DNA from: Buchananella sp. 14KM1171
GTDB taxonomy: Bacteria; Actinomycetota; Actinomycetes; Actinomycetales; Actinomycetaceae
NCBI RefSeq assembly: GCF_041380365.1
Contig: NZ_CP159981.1
Span: forward strand, 62,001 to 126,000
DNA: 64,000 nucleotides
Reading direction: 5' to 3'
The notes under the pieces were generated by a model. It was not told where the DNA came from and did no database searches. It saw only the letters and a program-made list of their open reading frames with translations. Shown here piece by piece: positions 33,871 through 43,519 of the stretch; positions within the stretch are counted from its first letter, which is position 1; each line of letters begins with the position of its first letter. The translations under genes and the position numbers were made by a program.

Positions 33871-33918
33871 TTTCGGTCTGTTGCCCGTCGTTCTCCTTCT
33901 CTTGTTAGTGGCCGGGGG

Positions 33919-33924
33919 CACAAT
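33919..33924 (+). promoter_or_regulatory. -10 box of a leaderless promoter, paralogue A
   Basis: GGGGCACAAT: CACAAT ends 6 nt before the ATG at 33931. The identical GGGGCACAAT at the same distance precedes the paralogue at 35256. Confidence 0.5.
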
Positions 33925-33930
33925 GTGTGC

Positions 33931-35151
33931 ATGACCGCAAACCAGTCCCGCCCGCCGCGCCGCAGGAGGCCCATCCACCCGGTCTACGCCGTGACCTCGC
34001 TGATCGCGGGGGCCGCGCTGGTGACCGCCTCGGTAGTGCTCATCGCCACCGGTGCCGGCAGCGACGCGGACCAGCCCGGGCCGCACCCGGCGGCGCCCGC
34101 GCCTAGCCCTTCCACCGCCTCGCCCGCCGCTGCGGGGACGGAGGCGGCCAGCCCGGGCACCTCCACGCCCGGCGAACAGGCGGGGGCCGGCTCGCTGCGG
34201 CCGGGTGGAACGTCGTCCAACCGCTTCTGGCCGGATCCGGCCGACGCGTGGGCGGTGGTCCCGCCGGAGTGCGCCCAGCTGGCGCTGCTGCCTGGCCCGG
34301 AGAGTGGCGCGCTGCACTTCGTCGACGGCGCGGCGGCCTCCCCTACTGGGGCAGGGCGGGTGAGGATCGAGACGGTGCACGACGTTTCTCCGACGCAGTC
34401 CGCGGCTACGGCCGTCGTGCTTAGCTGCGTCGCGGAGACGGGCGAGACCCAGCAGTCGGTGGCGATCTACAACGGCGCCGGCGAGCTGGCCACGGGGATC
34501 GAGCTGTGGGCCGGCTGGGGCCGCACCATGTTGCAGGCGGAAGTGCCGGTGGTTCGCTTCTCCAAAGTGGAAACCATCGGCAACGAACTGCACTTGACCG
34601 TGCAGGACGTGCGCGCCGCACCCCTGCCGGGCGCGCTGGCTGGCACGCCCGTGGAGGCGACGATCGTGCTGTGGTGGGGCGGGGAGCGATACGAGTACCA
34701 GACCACGCGCTACCAGAGCACGGCGGGCATGTGGGAGCACCCGCAGGCCTGGCAGCTGCAGGAGTTCTACGACGCCCTGGCCGCTGGCAACGACGCGGCG
34801 GCCGCCGCGCACACCAGCCCCGAGAACATGAAGGCGGTCCAGACCGGCTGCCTGGGCGCCTGCTCGAACGGCGTGAGCAACTACCGCGCCTCGATCTTCC
34901 CGCCCGGCGGGGTGGTGGAGGAGTGCGTGCTCATCGGAGAGCTGGGCGTACCCCTGCCGGAGGTGGACGGCGCGGCGCGCAAACTGCCACTGGAGGTGAG
35001 CGGGGAGGCGGGAGACTTCTTCTGCGGGATTCGGCGGCCCGGTCAGGAACTGGAGCCCGACGGGGCCATGACCTACGCCCAGTGGCTGATCGTGCGCTCT
35101 GCGCAGGGGGAGGGCTACTACGTCACCCAGTTCGGGCGGGCGTTCAGTTAG
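33931..35151 (+). CDS. Membrane-anchored exported protein, paralogue A
   Basis: A 406-residue protein of unknown function. An Arg-rich cytoplasmic start (PPRRRRP) leads to one transmembrane helix at about 18-40, a Pro/Ala/Ser/Thr tether of some 50 residues and an extracellular domain. The domain has paired cysteines and the strongly conserved block GVSNYRASIFPPGGVVE followed by CVLIG and AGDFFCGIRRP. It is about half identical to the next gene throughout, so the two arose by tandem duplication. The tether holds GGTSSN, encoded by a copy of the dispersed motif. I do not recognise the domain. ATG 33931 is chosen for its CACAAT box 6 nt upstream. Confidence 0.7.
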   Translation: MTANQSRPPRRRRPIHPVYAVTSLIAGAALVTASVVLIATGAGSDADQPGPHPAAPAPSPSTASPAAAGTEAASPGTSTPGEQAGAGSLRPGGTSSNRFWPDPADAWAVVPPECAQLALLPGPESGALHFVDGAAASPTGAGRVRIETVHDVSPTQSAATAVVLSCVAETGETQQSVAIYNGAGELATGIELWAGWGRTMLQAEVPVVRFSKVETIGNELHLTVQDVRAAPLPGALAGTPVEATIVLWWGGERYEYQTTRYQSTAGMWEHPQAWQLQEFYDALAAGNDAAAAAHTSPENMKAVQTGCLGACSNGVSNYRASIFPPGGVVEECVLIGELGVPLPEVDGAARKLPLEVSGEAGDFFCGIRRPGQELEPDGAMTYAQWLIVRSAQGEGYYVTQFGRAFS

Positions 35152-35243
35152 CGGAGCGTGCCCTGTGACGCCGGGGTTGCCGGCATCCTTCCCGCCGGCG
35201 TGGTGGCAGAACCCAAGTCGCCCCACCATTACGTGACGTGGGG

Positions 35244-35249
35244 CACAAT
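35244..35249 (+). promoter_or_regulatory. -10 box of a leaderless promoter, paralogue B
   Basis: CACAAT within GGGGCACAAT, 6 nt before the ATG at 35256, matching the arrangement at 33919. Confidence 0.5.
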
Positions 35250-35255
35250 TGAGCC

Positions 35256-36482
35256 ATGCGCTCCTCGAACCCTCCTGAGTCTGCGCAGACGGAACGCAGA
35301 CGTGTTCACACCGCCTACGCGGTAGCCGCCTTCGTGGCGGGCGTGGCGCTGCTCGTCGCGGCCCTGGTGGCCCTGTTGCTAGGGCTGTGGCCCACCCCCT
35401 CCGGCCCGATCGGGGCCGGTCCCTCGGCCTCCCCGAGCGGACCCGCCTCCACCGGCGCGCCCGCCCCAAGCTCCCCGGTCTCCACGCCCCCGATGGCGCC
35501 CACCACTACGCAGGCCGCGCCGACGCAAGAGCCGGGAGGAACGTCGGGCGGCGAATTCGACCCCGACGCCCCCAATCTCAGCGTGGTAATCCCACCGCAG
35601 TGCGCGCAATGGGCCCTCATGCCGGGGCCGGAGAGCGGGCCGGTGCAGTTCACGGACAGCAAGGCGCAACCGGTTCCCGGCGCCAGGGAGGTGCGCATAA
35701 TGCGCATCGACAAGGCCGGCCCCCTGCAGGGCGCCTCCACCGTCATCGTGTTCGGGTGTGAGGGCCCACGCGGAAAGATCCAGCAGTCCGCAGGCATCTA
35801 CAACACGCGCGGCGAACTCATCTTCGACGTCGAACCGTGGGCGGGCGAGGACCGTTCCATGCTCCAGGCGCACGTGCTGCAGGTCGAGTTCACGGTCGTG
35901 GAGGCCAGCGGCACCGAACTGGCGCTCACCCTCTGGGAAGTGTTGGCCGCCCCAGACGTCGGAGCTGAATCGGGCACCGACGCCCAGGCGGTGATCGTGC
36001 TGCACTGGGTGCCGGACGGCTATAAGTACGCCACCACGCGTTTCTACAGTGACTTCGGCGAGTGGGAGCAACCCAAGCTTTGGGACCTGCAGCTGTTCTA
36101 CAACGCCCTGGCTGACGGCAACGACTCAGCGGCCGCGCCCCACACCAGCGCGGAGAACATGACAGCCGTGCAGACCGGCTGCGTGGGGGTCTGCCCGGAC
36201 GGGGTGAGCAACTACCGTGCCTCGATCTTCCCGCCCGGGGGAGTGGTGGAGCAGTGCGTGCTGATCGGCCCGTTCGGCGTCCCCATCAGCGACGTCGACG
36301 GGCAGGGGCGCCGGCTCGGCATGGAAGTCACTGGCGAGGCCGGGGACTTCTTCTGCGGCATCAGGCGCCCGGCGCAGGATTTGAACCCGGACGGCAGCCT
36401 GTCCTACCTCCAGTGGTTCATCGTCCAGTCGCCCCTGGACGGCGACTACTACGTTTCCCAGTTTGGGCGGGCATTCGGCTAG
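35256..36482 (+). CDS. Membrane-anchored exported protein, paralogue B
   Basis: 408 residues, same plan as its upstream neighbour: Arg-rich start, one helix (AYAVAAFVAGVALLVAALVA), a Pro/Ser/Thr tether with GGTSGG, and an extracellular domain. The domain keeps PPQCAQWALMPGPESGPVQF, GVSNYRASIFPPGGVVEQ and AGDFFCGIRRP, the most conserved blocks between the pair. The cysteines correspond in both, suggesting disulfides outside the cell. Function is unknown. The pair interrupts the otherwise conserved xerD-parA neighbourhood. Confidence 0.7.
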   Translation: MRSSNPPESAQTERRRVHTAYAVAAFVAGVALLVAALVALLLGLWPTPSGPIGAGPSASPSGPASTGAPAPSSPVSTPPMAPTTTQAAPTQEPGGTSGGEFDPDAPNLSVVIPPQCAQWALMPGPESGPVQFTDSKAQPVPGAREVRIMRIDKAGPLQGASTVIVFGCEGPRGKIQQSAGIYNTRGELIFDVEPWAGEDRSMLQAHVLQVEFTVVEASGTELALTLWEVLAAPDVGAESGTDAQAVIVLHWVPDGYKYATTRFYSDFGEWEQPKLWDLQLFYNALADGNDSAAAPHTSAENMTAVQTGCVGVCPDGVSNYRASIFPPGGVVEQCVLIGPFGVPISDVDGQGRRLGMEVTGEAGDFFCGIRRPAQDLNPDGSLSYLQWFIVQSPLDGDYYVSQFGRAFG

Positions 36483-36595
36483 CGCCGCGCCGGTCCATGA
36501 ACGGGCGTGGCGCCCGCAGTGCGCCAGCCCCGAAGAATCGCGGCAAATACGTTGGCGCCCGGCGCGGTCTGCACGGCAAGGAGCGCCCGGCGCGT

Positions 36596-36601
36596 TAAGG
36601 T
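36596..36601 (+). promoter_or_regulatory. -10 box of a leaderless promoter (parA)
   Basis: TAAGGT lies 6 nt before the GTG of the parA-like gene with no SD. Confidence 0.45.
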
Positions 36602-36607
36602 GGCCGC

Positions 36608-37462
36608 GTGAGTGAGAACCTGAGCTTTCCCGAGCTAGCAGATCTGAGCCCTGGGTTCCCGGAGCCGCCCGCGCTGGAGGGGCACGGCCCGGCCCGCATC
36701 ATCGCCATGTGCAACCAGAAGGGCGGGGTCGGTAAGACCACCACCACCATCAACCTGGGCGCCGCACTGGCTGAGTACGGCCGCCGGGTTCTCATCATCG
36801 ACTTCGACCCGCAGGGCGCCGCCTCCGCAGGCCTGGGCGTGGCCGCGCACGACCTGGACAACACCATCTACACGCTGATGACCCAGCCGAAGATGGACAT
36901 CCACGACGTCATCGTTCCCACCGCCACGCGCAACCTGGACCTGGTGCCGGCCAACATCGACCTGTCCGCCGCAGAGATGCAGCTGGTCAACGAGGTGGCC
37001 CGCGAGTCCATCCTGGCGCGCGCGCTGCGCCCGGTGCTGGACGAGTACGACGTGATCATCATCGACTGCCAGCCCTCCCTGGGCCTGCTCACGGTCAACG
37101 CGCTCACCGCCGCCCACGGCGTGCTGATCCCGCTGGAGGCGGAGTTCTTTGCGCTGCGCGGCGTGGCCCTGCTGGTGGAGAACATCGAGAAGGTGCGCGA
37201 TCGCCTCAACCCGCGCCTGACCATCGACGGCATCCTGGCCACTATGGTGGACAAGCGCACGCTGCACACCCGCGAGGTGCTGGAGCGCCTGGAGCAGGCC
37301 TTCGGGGACACCGTGTTCAAGACCCAGATCGGACGGACCATCAAGTTCCCCGACGCCACGGTGGCCACCGAGCCGATCCTCTCCTACGCCCCGAACCACG
37401 CCGGCGCGCACGCCTACCGCCAGCTTGCCCGCGAGCTCATCGCCCGCGGCGCGAGCGCCTGA
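36608..37462 (+). CDS. parA: ParA-family ATPase (xerD/rluB-linked type)
   Basis: A 284-residue ParA/Soj-type ATPase with deviant Walker A KGGVGKTTT at 38-46, Walker A' DFDPQGAA, and IIDCQPSLGLLT as Walker B. This is not the ori-proximal parAB pair: it has no parB neighbour and matches the second ParA of Actinomycetota that sits between xerD and scpA-scpB-rluB. Its exact role is unclear; linkage to condensin genes suggests chromosome organisation. Here scpA and scpB do not follow. The GTG at 36608 gives MSENLSFPELADLSPGFPEP and has a TAAGGT box 6 nt upstream. Confidence 0.88.
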   Translation: MSENLSFPELADLSPGFPEPPALEGHGPARIIAMCNQKGGVGKTTTTINLGAALAEYGRRVLIIDFDPQGAASAGLGVAAHDLDNTIYTLMTQPKMDIHDVIVPTATRNLDLVPANIDLSAAEMQLVNEVARESILARALRPVLDEYDVIIIDCQPSLGLLTVNALTAAHGVLIPLEAEFFALRGVALLVENIEKVRDRLNPRLTIDGILATMVDKRTLHTREVLERLEQAFGDTVFKTQIGRTIKFPDATVATEPILSYAPNHAGAHAYRQLARELIARGASA

Positions 37463-37640
37463 CCCACCCGCCTGCAAGCGCCTGAGCCACCCGCAGGGGG
37501 CTCGTCCGGCGCGCGCTGCTGCACTCCACCGCCTTTTCCTGAGAAGATGGGGGCGAGCCTGTCCGTGCTGGAACCGCTCGATAACGTGTTTCCGGCCCCG
37601 CGCGGGCACACACGGCATCGATCTGGAAGGCTTAAGGGAA

Positions 37641-38468
37641 ATGAGCGAGTTCCACGCGCGCGCCGCCCGCACCGGGCACGGCGGAGTCAAGAGGCGCGGA
37701 CCGGTGCGCGGTAAGGCCACCGAGCCGGTGGCCAACGTGCATGACCCCTCCGGTGAGCGCCTGCAGAAGGTGCTGGCCGCCGCCGGGGTGGGTTCGCGTC
37801 GGCAGTGCGAGTCCCTGATCGCCGCCGGGCGTGTGCAGGTCAACGGCCAGGTTGTCACCGAGCTGGGCGTGCGCGTGGGCCCGGGCGTGAAGATTCACGT
37901 GGACGGCACGCCGGTGCAGACTGACATGGGCAAGATCACCATCGCCTTCAACAAGCCCACGGGCGTGGTCTCCACGATGAGCGACGACCAGGGCCGCTTC
38001 CACATCGGCGAGTGGTTTCAGGACCGCAAGGAGCGCCTGTTCCACGTGGGTCGCCTGGACACGGACACCGAGGGGCTGATCCTGCTGACGAACGACGGCG
38101 AGCTGGCCCATCGGCTGTCCCACCCGTCGTACGAGATCCGCAAGACCTACCTGGCCACGGTGGAGGGCACCTGCAAGCCGGGCCTGGTCAAGCGCCTGGA
38201 GAGCGGCGTGGAGCTGGAGGACGGCCCGGTGGTGTGCGACAAGGTCACCATCAAGGCCGCCACCCCGTGGGGTTCGATCGTGGAGATCGTGCTGCACGAG
38301 GGCCGCAACCGGATCGTGCGCCGCCTGATGGAGGAGGTGGGCCACCCGGTCACGCGCCTGGTGCGCACCCGCGTGGGCCCGATCCTGCTGGGTGACCTGA
38401 AGCCGGGGCGCCACCGCGTGATCTCCGGCCCGGAGTTGTCTTCCCTGATGCAGGCCGTGGACCTGTGA
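37641..38468 (+). CDS. rluB: Ribosomal large-subunit pseudouridine synthase RluB type
   Basis: Modifies uridine in the 23S rRNA helix 89/90 region (position about 2605). The 275-residue product has an S4 RNA-binding domain at about 39-85 (GERLQKVLAAAGVGSRRQCE) and the RsuA-family catalytic block HVGRLDTDTEGLILLTNDG with catalytic Asp140. The N-terminal 35 residues are basic and flexible. The ATG at 37641 follows AAGGGAA; a longer frame upstream lacks signals. tyrA overlaps its end by 4 nt. Confidence 0.92.
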   Translation: MSEFHARAARTGHGGVKRRGPVRGKATEPVANVHDPSGERLQKVLAAAGVGSRRQCESLIAAGRVQVNGQVVTELGVRVGPGVKIHVDGTPVQTDMGKITIAFNKPTGVVSTMSDDQGRFHIGEWFQDRKERLFHVGRLDTDTEGLILLTNDGELAHRLSHPSYEIRKTYLATVEGTCKPGLVKRLESGVELEDGPVVCDKVTIKAATPWGSIVEIVLHEGRNRIVRRLMEEVGHPVTRLVRTRVGPILLGDLKPGRHRVISGPELSSLMQAVDL

Positions 38469-39580
38469 GCGCGAAGCTGACCGCCGGCCCCGTGCTGATC
38501 ATCGGCACGGGGCTGCTGGGCGCCTCGCTGGGTTTGGCGCTGCGCCCGGAGGTGGAGGTCTATTTGCGCGATTCGTCGCCCGCCGGGGCGGCGTTGGCGC
38601 GCGACGTTGGCGCCGGCCGCACCGATTGGGCCGGCCGCCCGGAGCCGAGCCTGGTGGTGGTGGCCACGCCCCCGGACGTGGTTGCCGAGGTGGTGGCCGG
38701 GGCGCTGGCGGAGTTCCCGCGCGCCGTGGTCACGGACGTGGCCTCTATTAAGGCCGACGTGGAGACTGACGTGTTGCTGCTGGCGGGCCCGGAGGCGGCG
38801 CGCCGCTACGTTGGTTCGCACCCGATGGCCGGCCGGGAGCGCACGGGGGCGCTGGCTGCGGACGGCTCGTTGTTCCTGGGCCGCCCGTGGGTGGTGGTGC
38901 CGCACGCCGGTTCCAGCGATGAGGCGATTAACGCGGTGCGCTCGCTGGCGGTGGACGCCGGGGGAGTGCTGCACCAGCTCTCGGCGCGCGAGCACGACGC
39001 CGCAGTGGCGTTGGTGAGTCACGTGCCGCAGGTGGTCTCCTCGCTGCTGGCGGGCCGCCTGGTGGAGGCCCCGGCCGGCGCGCTGGACCTGGCGGGCCAG
39101 GGTTTGCGGGACGTCACGCGCATCGCGGCGTCCTCCGAGCGCATGTGGACGGCGATCCTGACGCAGAACTCGGCTCCCGTGCGCGCGGTACTGGCGCAGC
39201 TGCAGGTGGAGCTTTCCGGTGTGATTGAGGCGCTGGCGGCGGCCGAGCAGGCGGGCCCGGAGGCGCCGGGCGTGCACGGCACCCTGGGGGCGCTGCTGCG
39301 GGGTGGCAACGAGGGCGTGGCCCGCATCCCGGGCAAGCACGGCGGGGCGGGCACGCGCTTTGGCCGCCTGACGGTGCTGATCAGCGACGAGCCGGGCCAG
39401 CTGGGCCAACTCTTCACCGACGCCGGCGAGGCCGGCATCTCTATCGAGGACGTGACGATCGAGCACGCGCGCGGCAAGAAGATGGGCATGGTGGAGCTCT
39501 CCGTGCTGCCGGCGCACCTGAGCGATCTGGCCGCCGAGCTGACCAGGCGCGGTTGGCGGATCGTGGAGACCGAGGTTTAA
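38465..39580 (+). CDS. tyrA: Prephenate dehydrogenase with ACT domain
   Basis: Oxidative decarboxylation of prephenate to 4-hydroxyphenylpyruvate for tyrosine synthesis. The 371-residue product has the Rossmann fingerprint IIGTGLLGASLGLAL, VVVATPPD, VTDVASIK and GSHPMAGRERTGALA with the active-site His, then a C-terminal ACT domain from about residue 295 (RLTVLISDEPGQLGQLFTDA) that would sense an amino acid, probably tyrosine. GTG at 38465 overlaps rluB by GTGA. Its place between rluB and cmk is common in Actinomycetota. Confidence 0.93.
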   Translation: MSAKLTAGPVLIIGTGLLGASLGLALRPEVEVYLRDSSPAGAALARDVGAGRTDWAGRPEPSLVVVATPPDVVAEVVAGALAEFPRAVVTDVASIKADVETDVLLLAGPEAARRYVGSHPMAGRERTGALAADGSLFLGRPWVVVPHAGSSDEAINAVRSLAVDAGGVLHQLSAREHDAAVALVSHVPQVVSSLLAGRLVEAPAGALDLAGQGLRDVTRIAASSERMWTAILTQNSAPVRAVLAQLQVELSGVIEALAAAEQAGPEAPGVHGTLGALLRGGNEGVARIPGKHGGAGTRFGRLTVLISDEPGQLGQLFTDAGEAGISIEDVTIEHARGKKMGMVELSVLPAHLSDLAAELTRRGWRIVETEV

Positions 39581-39592
39581 GGAGGCGCGCTG

Positions 39593-40330
39593 ATGAGCAC
39601 GCAGGATGCAGGCGCCGGGATTGGGCGCACCGATGCGCCGCTGGTGGCGATCGACGGCCCGAGCGGGGTGGGCAAGTCCACCGCCGCCAAGGGCCTGGCC
39701 CGCCACCTGAAGGCGCGCTACCTGGACACGGGCGCGATGTTCCGCACCGTTGCCTGGTGGTGCCAGCAGTGCGGCGTCGACTTGGACGACGCTGCAGCCG
39801 TGACCGCCACCGCGCGCGCCACGCCCTTGGAGATGGGCCAGGACCCCGACGCGCCTTTCGTTCGCGTGGACGGGCAGGACATCACGGAGGCGATCCGCGA
39901 CCAGCAGATCTCGACCGTCGTGTCCAAGGTGGCCACGAACCTGGACGTGCGCGCCCACCTGGCCACCTTGCAGCGTGAGTTGATCGACGCCGCCGTGGCC
40001 AGCGGGGAGGGGATTGTGGCCGAGGGCCGGGACATCACCACGAAGATCGCCCCGGACGCGCCCGTACGCATCTTGCTGGTGGCCGCCCCGGAGGCCCGCC
40101 TGGAGCGGCGCGCCATGGAGGTGCTGGGCGCGGCGGGGGAGAGCGAACGAGAGGCGGTGCGCGACGCCGTGGTCCGCCGCGACGCAGACGACTCCACCGT
40201 CTCCAACTTCTCCACGGCCGCCGACGGCGTGGTCACCCTGGACAACTCCACCTTCACCCCGGCCCAGACCTTGGCGGCCGTCATCGACATCACCGCGGCC
40301 GTCTACCCGCGCTTCGCCCGCACTCAGTAG
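39593..40330 (+). CDS. cmk: Cytidylate kinase
   Basis: Phosphorylates CMP and dCMP. The 245-residue product has the P-loop [17 protein letters not shown], the NMP-binding [16 protein letters not shown] and [15 protein letters not shown]. The ATG follows AGGAGGCGCGCTG. 12 nt separate it from tyrA, so it is in the same operon. Confidence 0.95.
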   Translation: MSTQDAGAGIGRTDAPLVAIDGPSGVGKSTAAKGLARHLKARYLDTGAMFRTVAWWCQQCGVDLDDAAAVTATARATPLEMGQDPDAPFVRVDGQDITEAIRDQQISTVVSKVATNLDVRAHLATLQRELIDAAVASGEGIVAEGRDITTKIAPDAPVRILLVAAPEARLERRAMEVLGAAGESEREAVRDAVVRRDADDSTVSNFSTAADGVVTLDNSTFTPAQTLAAVIDITAAVYPRFARTQ

Positions 40331-40422
40331 CGCGCACTGATCCGGGCGGCGGGCGGGACGTCGTACACCAAGGGGCGCCGGTGCGGTGGCCGCTAAGCAA
40401 TCACTTTGGAAGAATTGGGAAC

Positions 40423-41976
40423 ATGACTGAGAACTTTGCAGCCGACGAGCTGGACGCCTCCGCCATCGAGCTGTCCGCGCTGGACCTCGATGTGCTTGGC
40501 GCGGACGCGGCGCTGCCTGCGCTGGACGACGACGCCGACGACGCCCAGCGCGCGCAGGCCCTGCTGGCCGGCCTGCAGGAGTTCGACCTGGACGACGAGG
40601 ACCTGGCCCTGCTGGCCGGCGAGGAGAGCTGGGACGAGGAGGCCGAGGAGGAGGCCGCCCCGCCTGTGCTGGCGGTGGTCGGGCGCCCGAACGTCGGCAA
40701 GTCCACCTTCGTCAACCGCGTGCTGGGCCGCCGCGAGGCCGTGGTGCAGGACACGCCCGGCGTGACGCGCGACCGCGTCTCCTACCCGGCCGAGTGGGCG
40801 GGACGCCGCTTCACCCTGGTGGACACCGGCGGCTGGGAGATGGACGTAGCCGGCCTGGATAAGGCGGTGGCCGACCAGTCCGAGATCGCCATTGAGATGG
40901 CCGACGCCGTGCTGTTCGTCGTGGACGCCACGGTGGGCATCACCGACACCGACGAGCGCGTGGTTAAGCTGCTGCGCAAGGCCGGCAAGCCCGTGGTTCT
41001 GGCCGCAAACAAGGTTGACTCTGCGGCCCAGGAGGCCGACGCTTACGCCCTGTGGAACCTGGGTCTGGGCGAGCCCTTCCCGGTGTCCGCGCTGCATGGA
41101 CGGGGTGCCGGTGACGTGCTGGACGCTGTGGTGGCGGCGTTGCCAGAAGTCAGTGGCGTGGCCAAGCCGCGCCCCAAGGGGGGACCGCGCCGGATCGCGC
41201 TGGTGGGACGCCCCAACGTGGGCAAGTCCTCGCTGCTTAACTCCCTGGCGGGGGAGAACCGCGTGGTCGTGGACCCCACCGCCGGCACCACACGCGACCC
41301 GGTTGACGAGATCATCGAACTGGATGGCCGGCAGTGGCTGTTCGTGGACACCGCAGGCATCCGTCGGCGCGTCCACCAGACCTACGGGGCGGACTTCTAC
41401 GCCTCCCTGCGCACCCAGACCGCGCTGGAGAACGCCGAGGCCGCCCTAGTCCTCATCGACGCCTCTGAGCCGATGACCGAGCAGGACGTGCGAGTAATCC
41501 AGCAGGCCGTGGACGCCGGGCGCGCCATCGTGGTGGTCAACAACAAGTGGGACCTGGTGGACGAGGAGCGCCAGGCGCTGCTCAAGCGCGAGCAGGAGCG
41601 AGACCTGGTGCAGCTGGAGTGGGCGCCGCGCATCAACCTGTCCGCCAAGACCGGTTGGCACACTAACCGCATCGTGCGCGCCCTGGACGCCGCGTTGGAA
41701 GGCTGGGGTACTCGCGTGCCCACTGGCCGCCTGAACTCGTTCCTGGGTGAGCTCACCGCCGCCCACCCCCACCCGGTGCGTGGTGGTAAGCAGCCTCGCA
41801 TCCTGTTCGGCACGCAGGCTCACGTGGCTCCGCCGCGCTTCGCGCTGTTCACCACCGGGTTCCTTGACCCGTCCTACCGGCGCTTCATCGAGCGTCGCCT
41901 GCGCGAGACCTTCGGGTTTGTGGGCACGCCCATCACGATCTCCGTGCGGGTCAGGGAGAAGCGCAAGCGCAAGTAA
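40423..41976 (+). CDS. der: Ribosome biogenesis GTPase Der (EngA)
   Basis: Double GTPase for 50S subunit maturation. The 517-residue product has two G domains with P-loops GRPNVGKST (about 87-95) and GRPNVGKSS (about 263), switch motifs DTPGVTRD and [13 protein letters not shown] and NKWD, and a C-terminal KH-like domain ending in [15 protein letters not shown]. The first 80 residues are an acidic Asp/Ala/Glu-rich extension common in actinobacterial Der. ATG 40423 fits; TTGGGA lies 6 nt upstream as a weak SD. The gene ends at a 19-bp hairpin. Confidence 0.96.
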   Translation: MTENFAADELDASAIELSALDLDVLGADAALPALDDDADDAQRAQALLAGLQEFDLDDEDLALLAGEESWDEEAEEEAAPPVLAVVGRPNVGKSTFVNRVLGRREAVVQDTPGVTRDRVSYPAEWAGRRFTLVDTGGWEMDVAGLDKAVADQSEIAIEMADAVLFVVDATVGITDTDERVVKLLRKAGKPVVLAANKVDSAAQEADAYALWNLGLGEPFPVSALHGRGAGDVLDAVVAALPEVSGVAKPRPKGGPRRIALVGRPNVGKSSLLNSLAGENRVVVDPTAGTTRDPVDEIIELDGRQWLFVDTAGIRRRVHQTYGADFYASLRTQTALENAEAALVLIDASEPMTEQDVRVIQQAVDAGRAIVVVNNKWDLVDEERQALLKREQERDLVQLEWAPRINLSAKTGWHTNRIVRALDAALEGWGTRVPTGRLNSFLGELTAAHPHPVRGGKQPRILFGTQAHVAPPRFALFTTGFLDPSYRRFIERRLRETFGFVGTPITISVRVREKRKRK

Positions 41977-41988
41977 CCCAAGTTCGGC

Positions 41989-42029
41989 TCGGGGGGTGTG
42001 GGGTGGCACTGCCACCCCACACCCCCCGA
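41989..42029 (+). terminator. 19-bp hairpin terminator after der
   Basis: TCGGGGGGTGTGGGGTGGC (41989-42007) pairs perfectly with 42011-42029 around ACT. No T-tract follows. Confidence 0.75.
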
Positions 42030-42147
42030 CCGTTGTTTCGCACGCCTAATTCCCTGCGAAAACGCCCCGCGTGTCTGTAGGCTGGATCACCCTCGTTCGC
42101 TGCAAGCTATCGCCATTACTCGAGCATTTGACGGGAAGGACACCGCA

Positions 42148-43302
42148 ATGACCCTCACTGTAAGCAAGAGCCGCGTCTGGAGAGCAGCACTGTCAGTTCT
42201 GGCTGTGGCGGCGTTCGCGGGCCTCGCCCCGTGGGCTTCTGCCGCCGCTGCCGCGCCCACGCCCGAAGCGACCGGCTCCCCTGTGGGCGGCGAGCAGGCG
42301 GCCTTGGATGGCGAGGATGTTGAGCCGGCCGCAACCGAGCTGGAGCCCACCGAGGTTCCCGCCCTCACCGGGCATGCCGTAGCCCAGGCGGAGGCCACCC
42401 GCTTTTCCCGCTTCGCCGGCGTTGACCGCTACGACACCGCGCGCAATCTCTACCTTGGGGGCTGGTGGAACCGGGAAGCCCTGGTCGTGGCCAGCGGAGA
42501 GAACTACGCCGACGCCCTGGCGGCCACGCCCTTCGCGGCCGCCCACAACATCCCGATCGTGCTGGTCGGCAACGGGCACATCCCCGCCCCCACTGCCGAG
42601 GTTTTCCGTACCGCCCGCGAGAAGGGCGCAAACCGCGTCTACCTGGTGGGTGGCACGAACGTGATGACCGCCCAGCTGCGTGCACAGATCAGGTCCTACG
42701 GTTTCGACATCGCCCAGCACTTTGGGGGCGCAGACCGCTACGTCACCGCGCAGGGCTTGGCCTTTGCCACCGCAGAGGTCTACCGAAACTCGGGAGCGCC
42801 CCTGCAGAAGGTCTTCCTGGTGGACGGCACCAACTTCGCCGACGCCCTGGCCGTTGGCCCTGCTGCGGCCGCAAACCGTGGTGTCATCCTGCTCACCGCC
42901 GGTTCTAGGGTGCCTCAGTCCACCTGGTACGCGCTCAGCAAGCTGCACGGTGAGCGCCACGCCATCGGTGGCGGCCCCGTGGCCGCTTTCAAGTACAACG
43001 CCGACGGGCTGGTTGCCGGCACCGACCGATACGAGACCGCCGTGCAGGTGGCCCGCACATACCTGCCGAATGTGCCTGAGGTTTACGTGGCCAGCGGGCA
43101 GACCTTCCCCGACGCCCTGGCCGGCGGGGCCCTGGCGGCCAACAAGTCCGCCTCCCTGGTGCTTTGCCGCCGCGATGACGTGCCGTTAACCGTGCAGCAG
43201 TACCTGCCGCCCCGAAAGTTCGCACACCTCTCGGTGCTCGGCGGCTACGGTTCCATCTCCCAGGACGTCATCGACTTCCTGGTCAACACGGTGGGGAAGT
43301 AG
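42148..43302 (+). CDS. Secreted CWB2-repeat protein 1
   Basis: A 384-residue secreted protein consisting of a signal peptide (ending near SAAAAAP), a Pro/Glu/Ala linker of about 55 residues and three cell-wall-binding type 2 (CWB2) repeats. The repeats open with RFAGVDRYDTARNLY, HFGGADRYVTAQGLA and AGTDRYETAVQVA and contain LVVASGENYADALAATPFA-type and VYLVGGTNVMTAQL-type segments. In Clostridium difficile such triplets fold together and anchor proteins non-covalently to an anionic wall polymer. No extra functional domain is present. GGAAGGA lies 7 nt before the ATG. The most diverged of the five paralogues. Confidence 0.88.
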   Translation: MTLTVSKSRVWRAALSVLAVAAFAGLAPWASAAAAAPTPEATGSPVGGEQAALDGEDVEPAATELEPTEVPALTGHAVAQAEATRFSRFAGVDRYDTARNLYLGGWWNREALVVASGENYADALAATPFAAAHNIPIVLVGNGHIPAPTAEVFRTAREKGANRVYLVGGTNVMTAQLRAQIRSYGFDIAQHFGGADRYVTAQGLAFATAEVYRNSGAPLQKVFLVDGTNFADALAVGPAAAANRGVILLTAGSRVPQSTWYALSKLHGERHAIGGGPVAAFKYNADGLVAGTDRYETAVQVARTYLPNVPEVYVASGQTFPDALAGGALAANKSASLVLCRRDDVPLTVQQYLPPRKFAHLSVLGGYGSISQDVIDFLVNTVGK

Positions 43303-43519
43303 CAGGTCACTGCGCGCTGCAAGCCCCGCACCACCGGTCGCCCAAGCGGGCACGCCGGCTTAAGTCTCCCCGACTACCACGGTTGTCTACTTCCGCTTTC
43401 GAGTCCTGCGTGGAGCAGGTTGAACAGGGTTTGGCACCGAGTTGACCGGTTGCGCAGGTAACCGCGCGAAGGTGCCGGAACTAATTCAGTGTTTCGAGCT
43501 AGAGAGAAGGAGAGCTGCC

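Noticed and set aside
36608-37462. Plasmid partition gene marking an integrated plasmid
   Set aside because: No parB or replication gene is near, and the xerD-parA-rluB order is the ordinary chromosomal arrangement of Actinomycetota.
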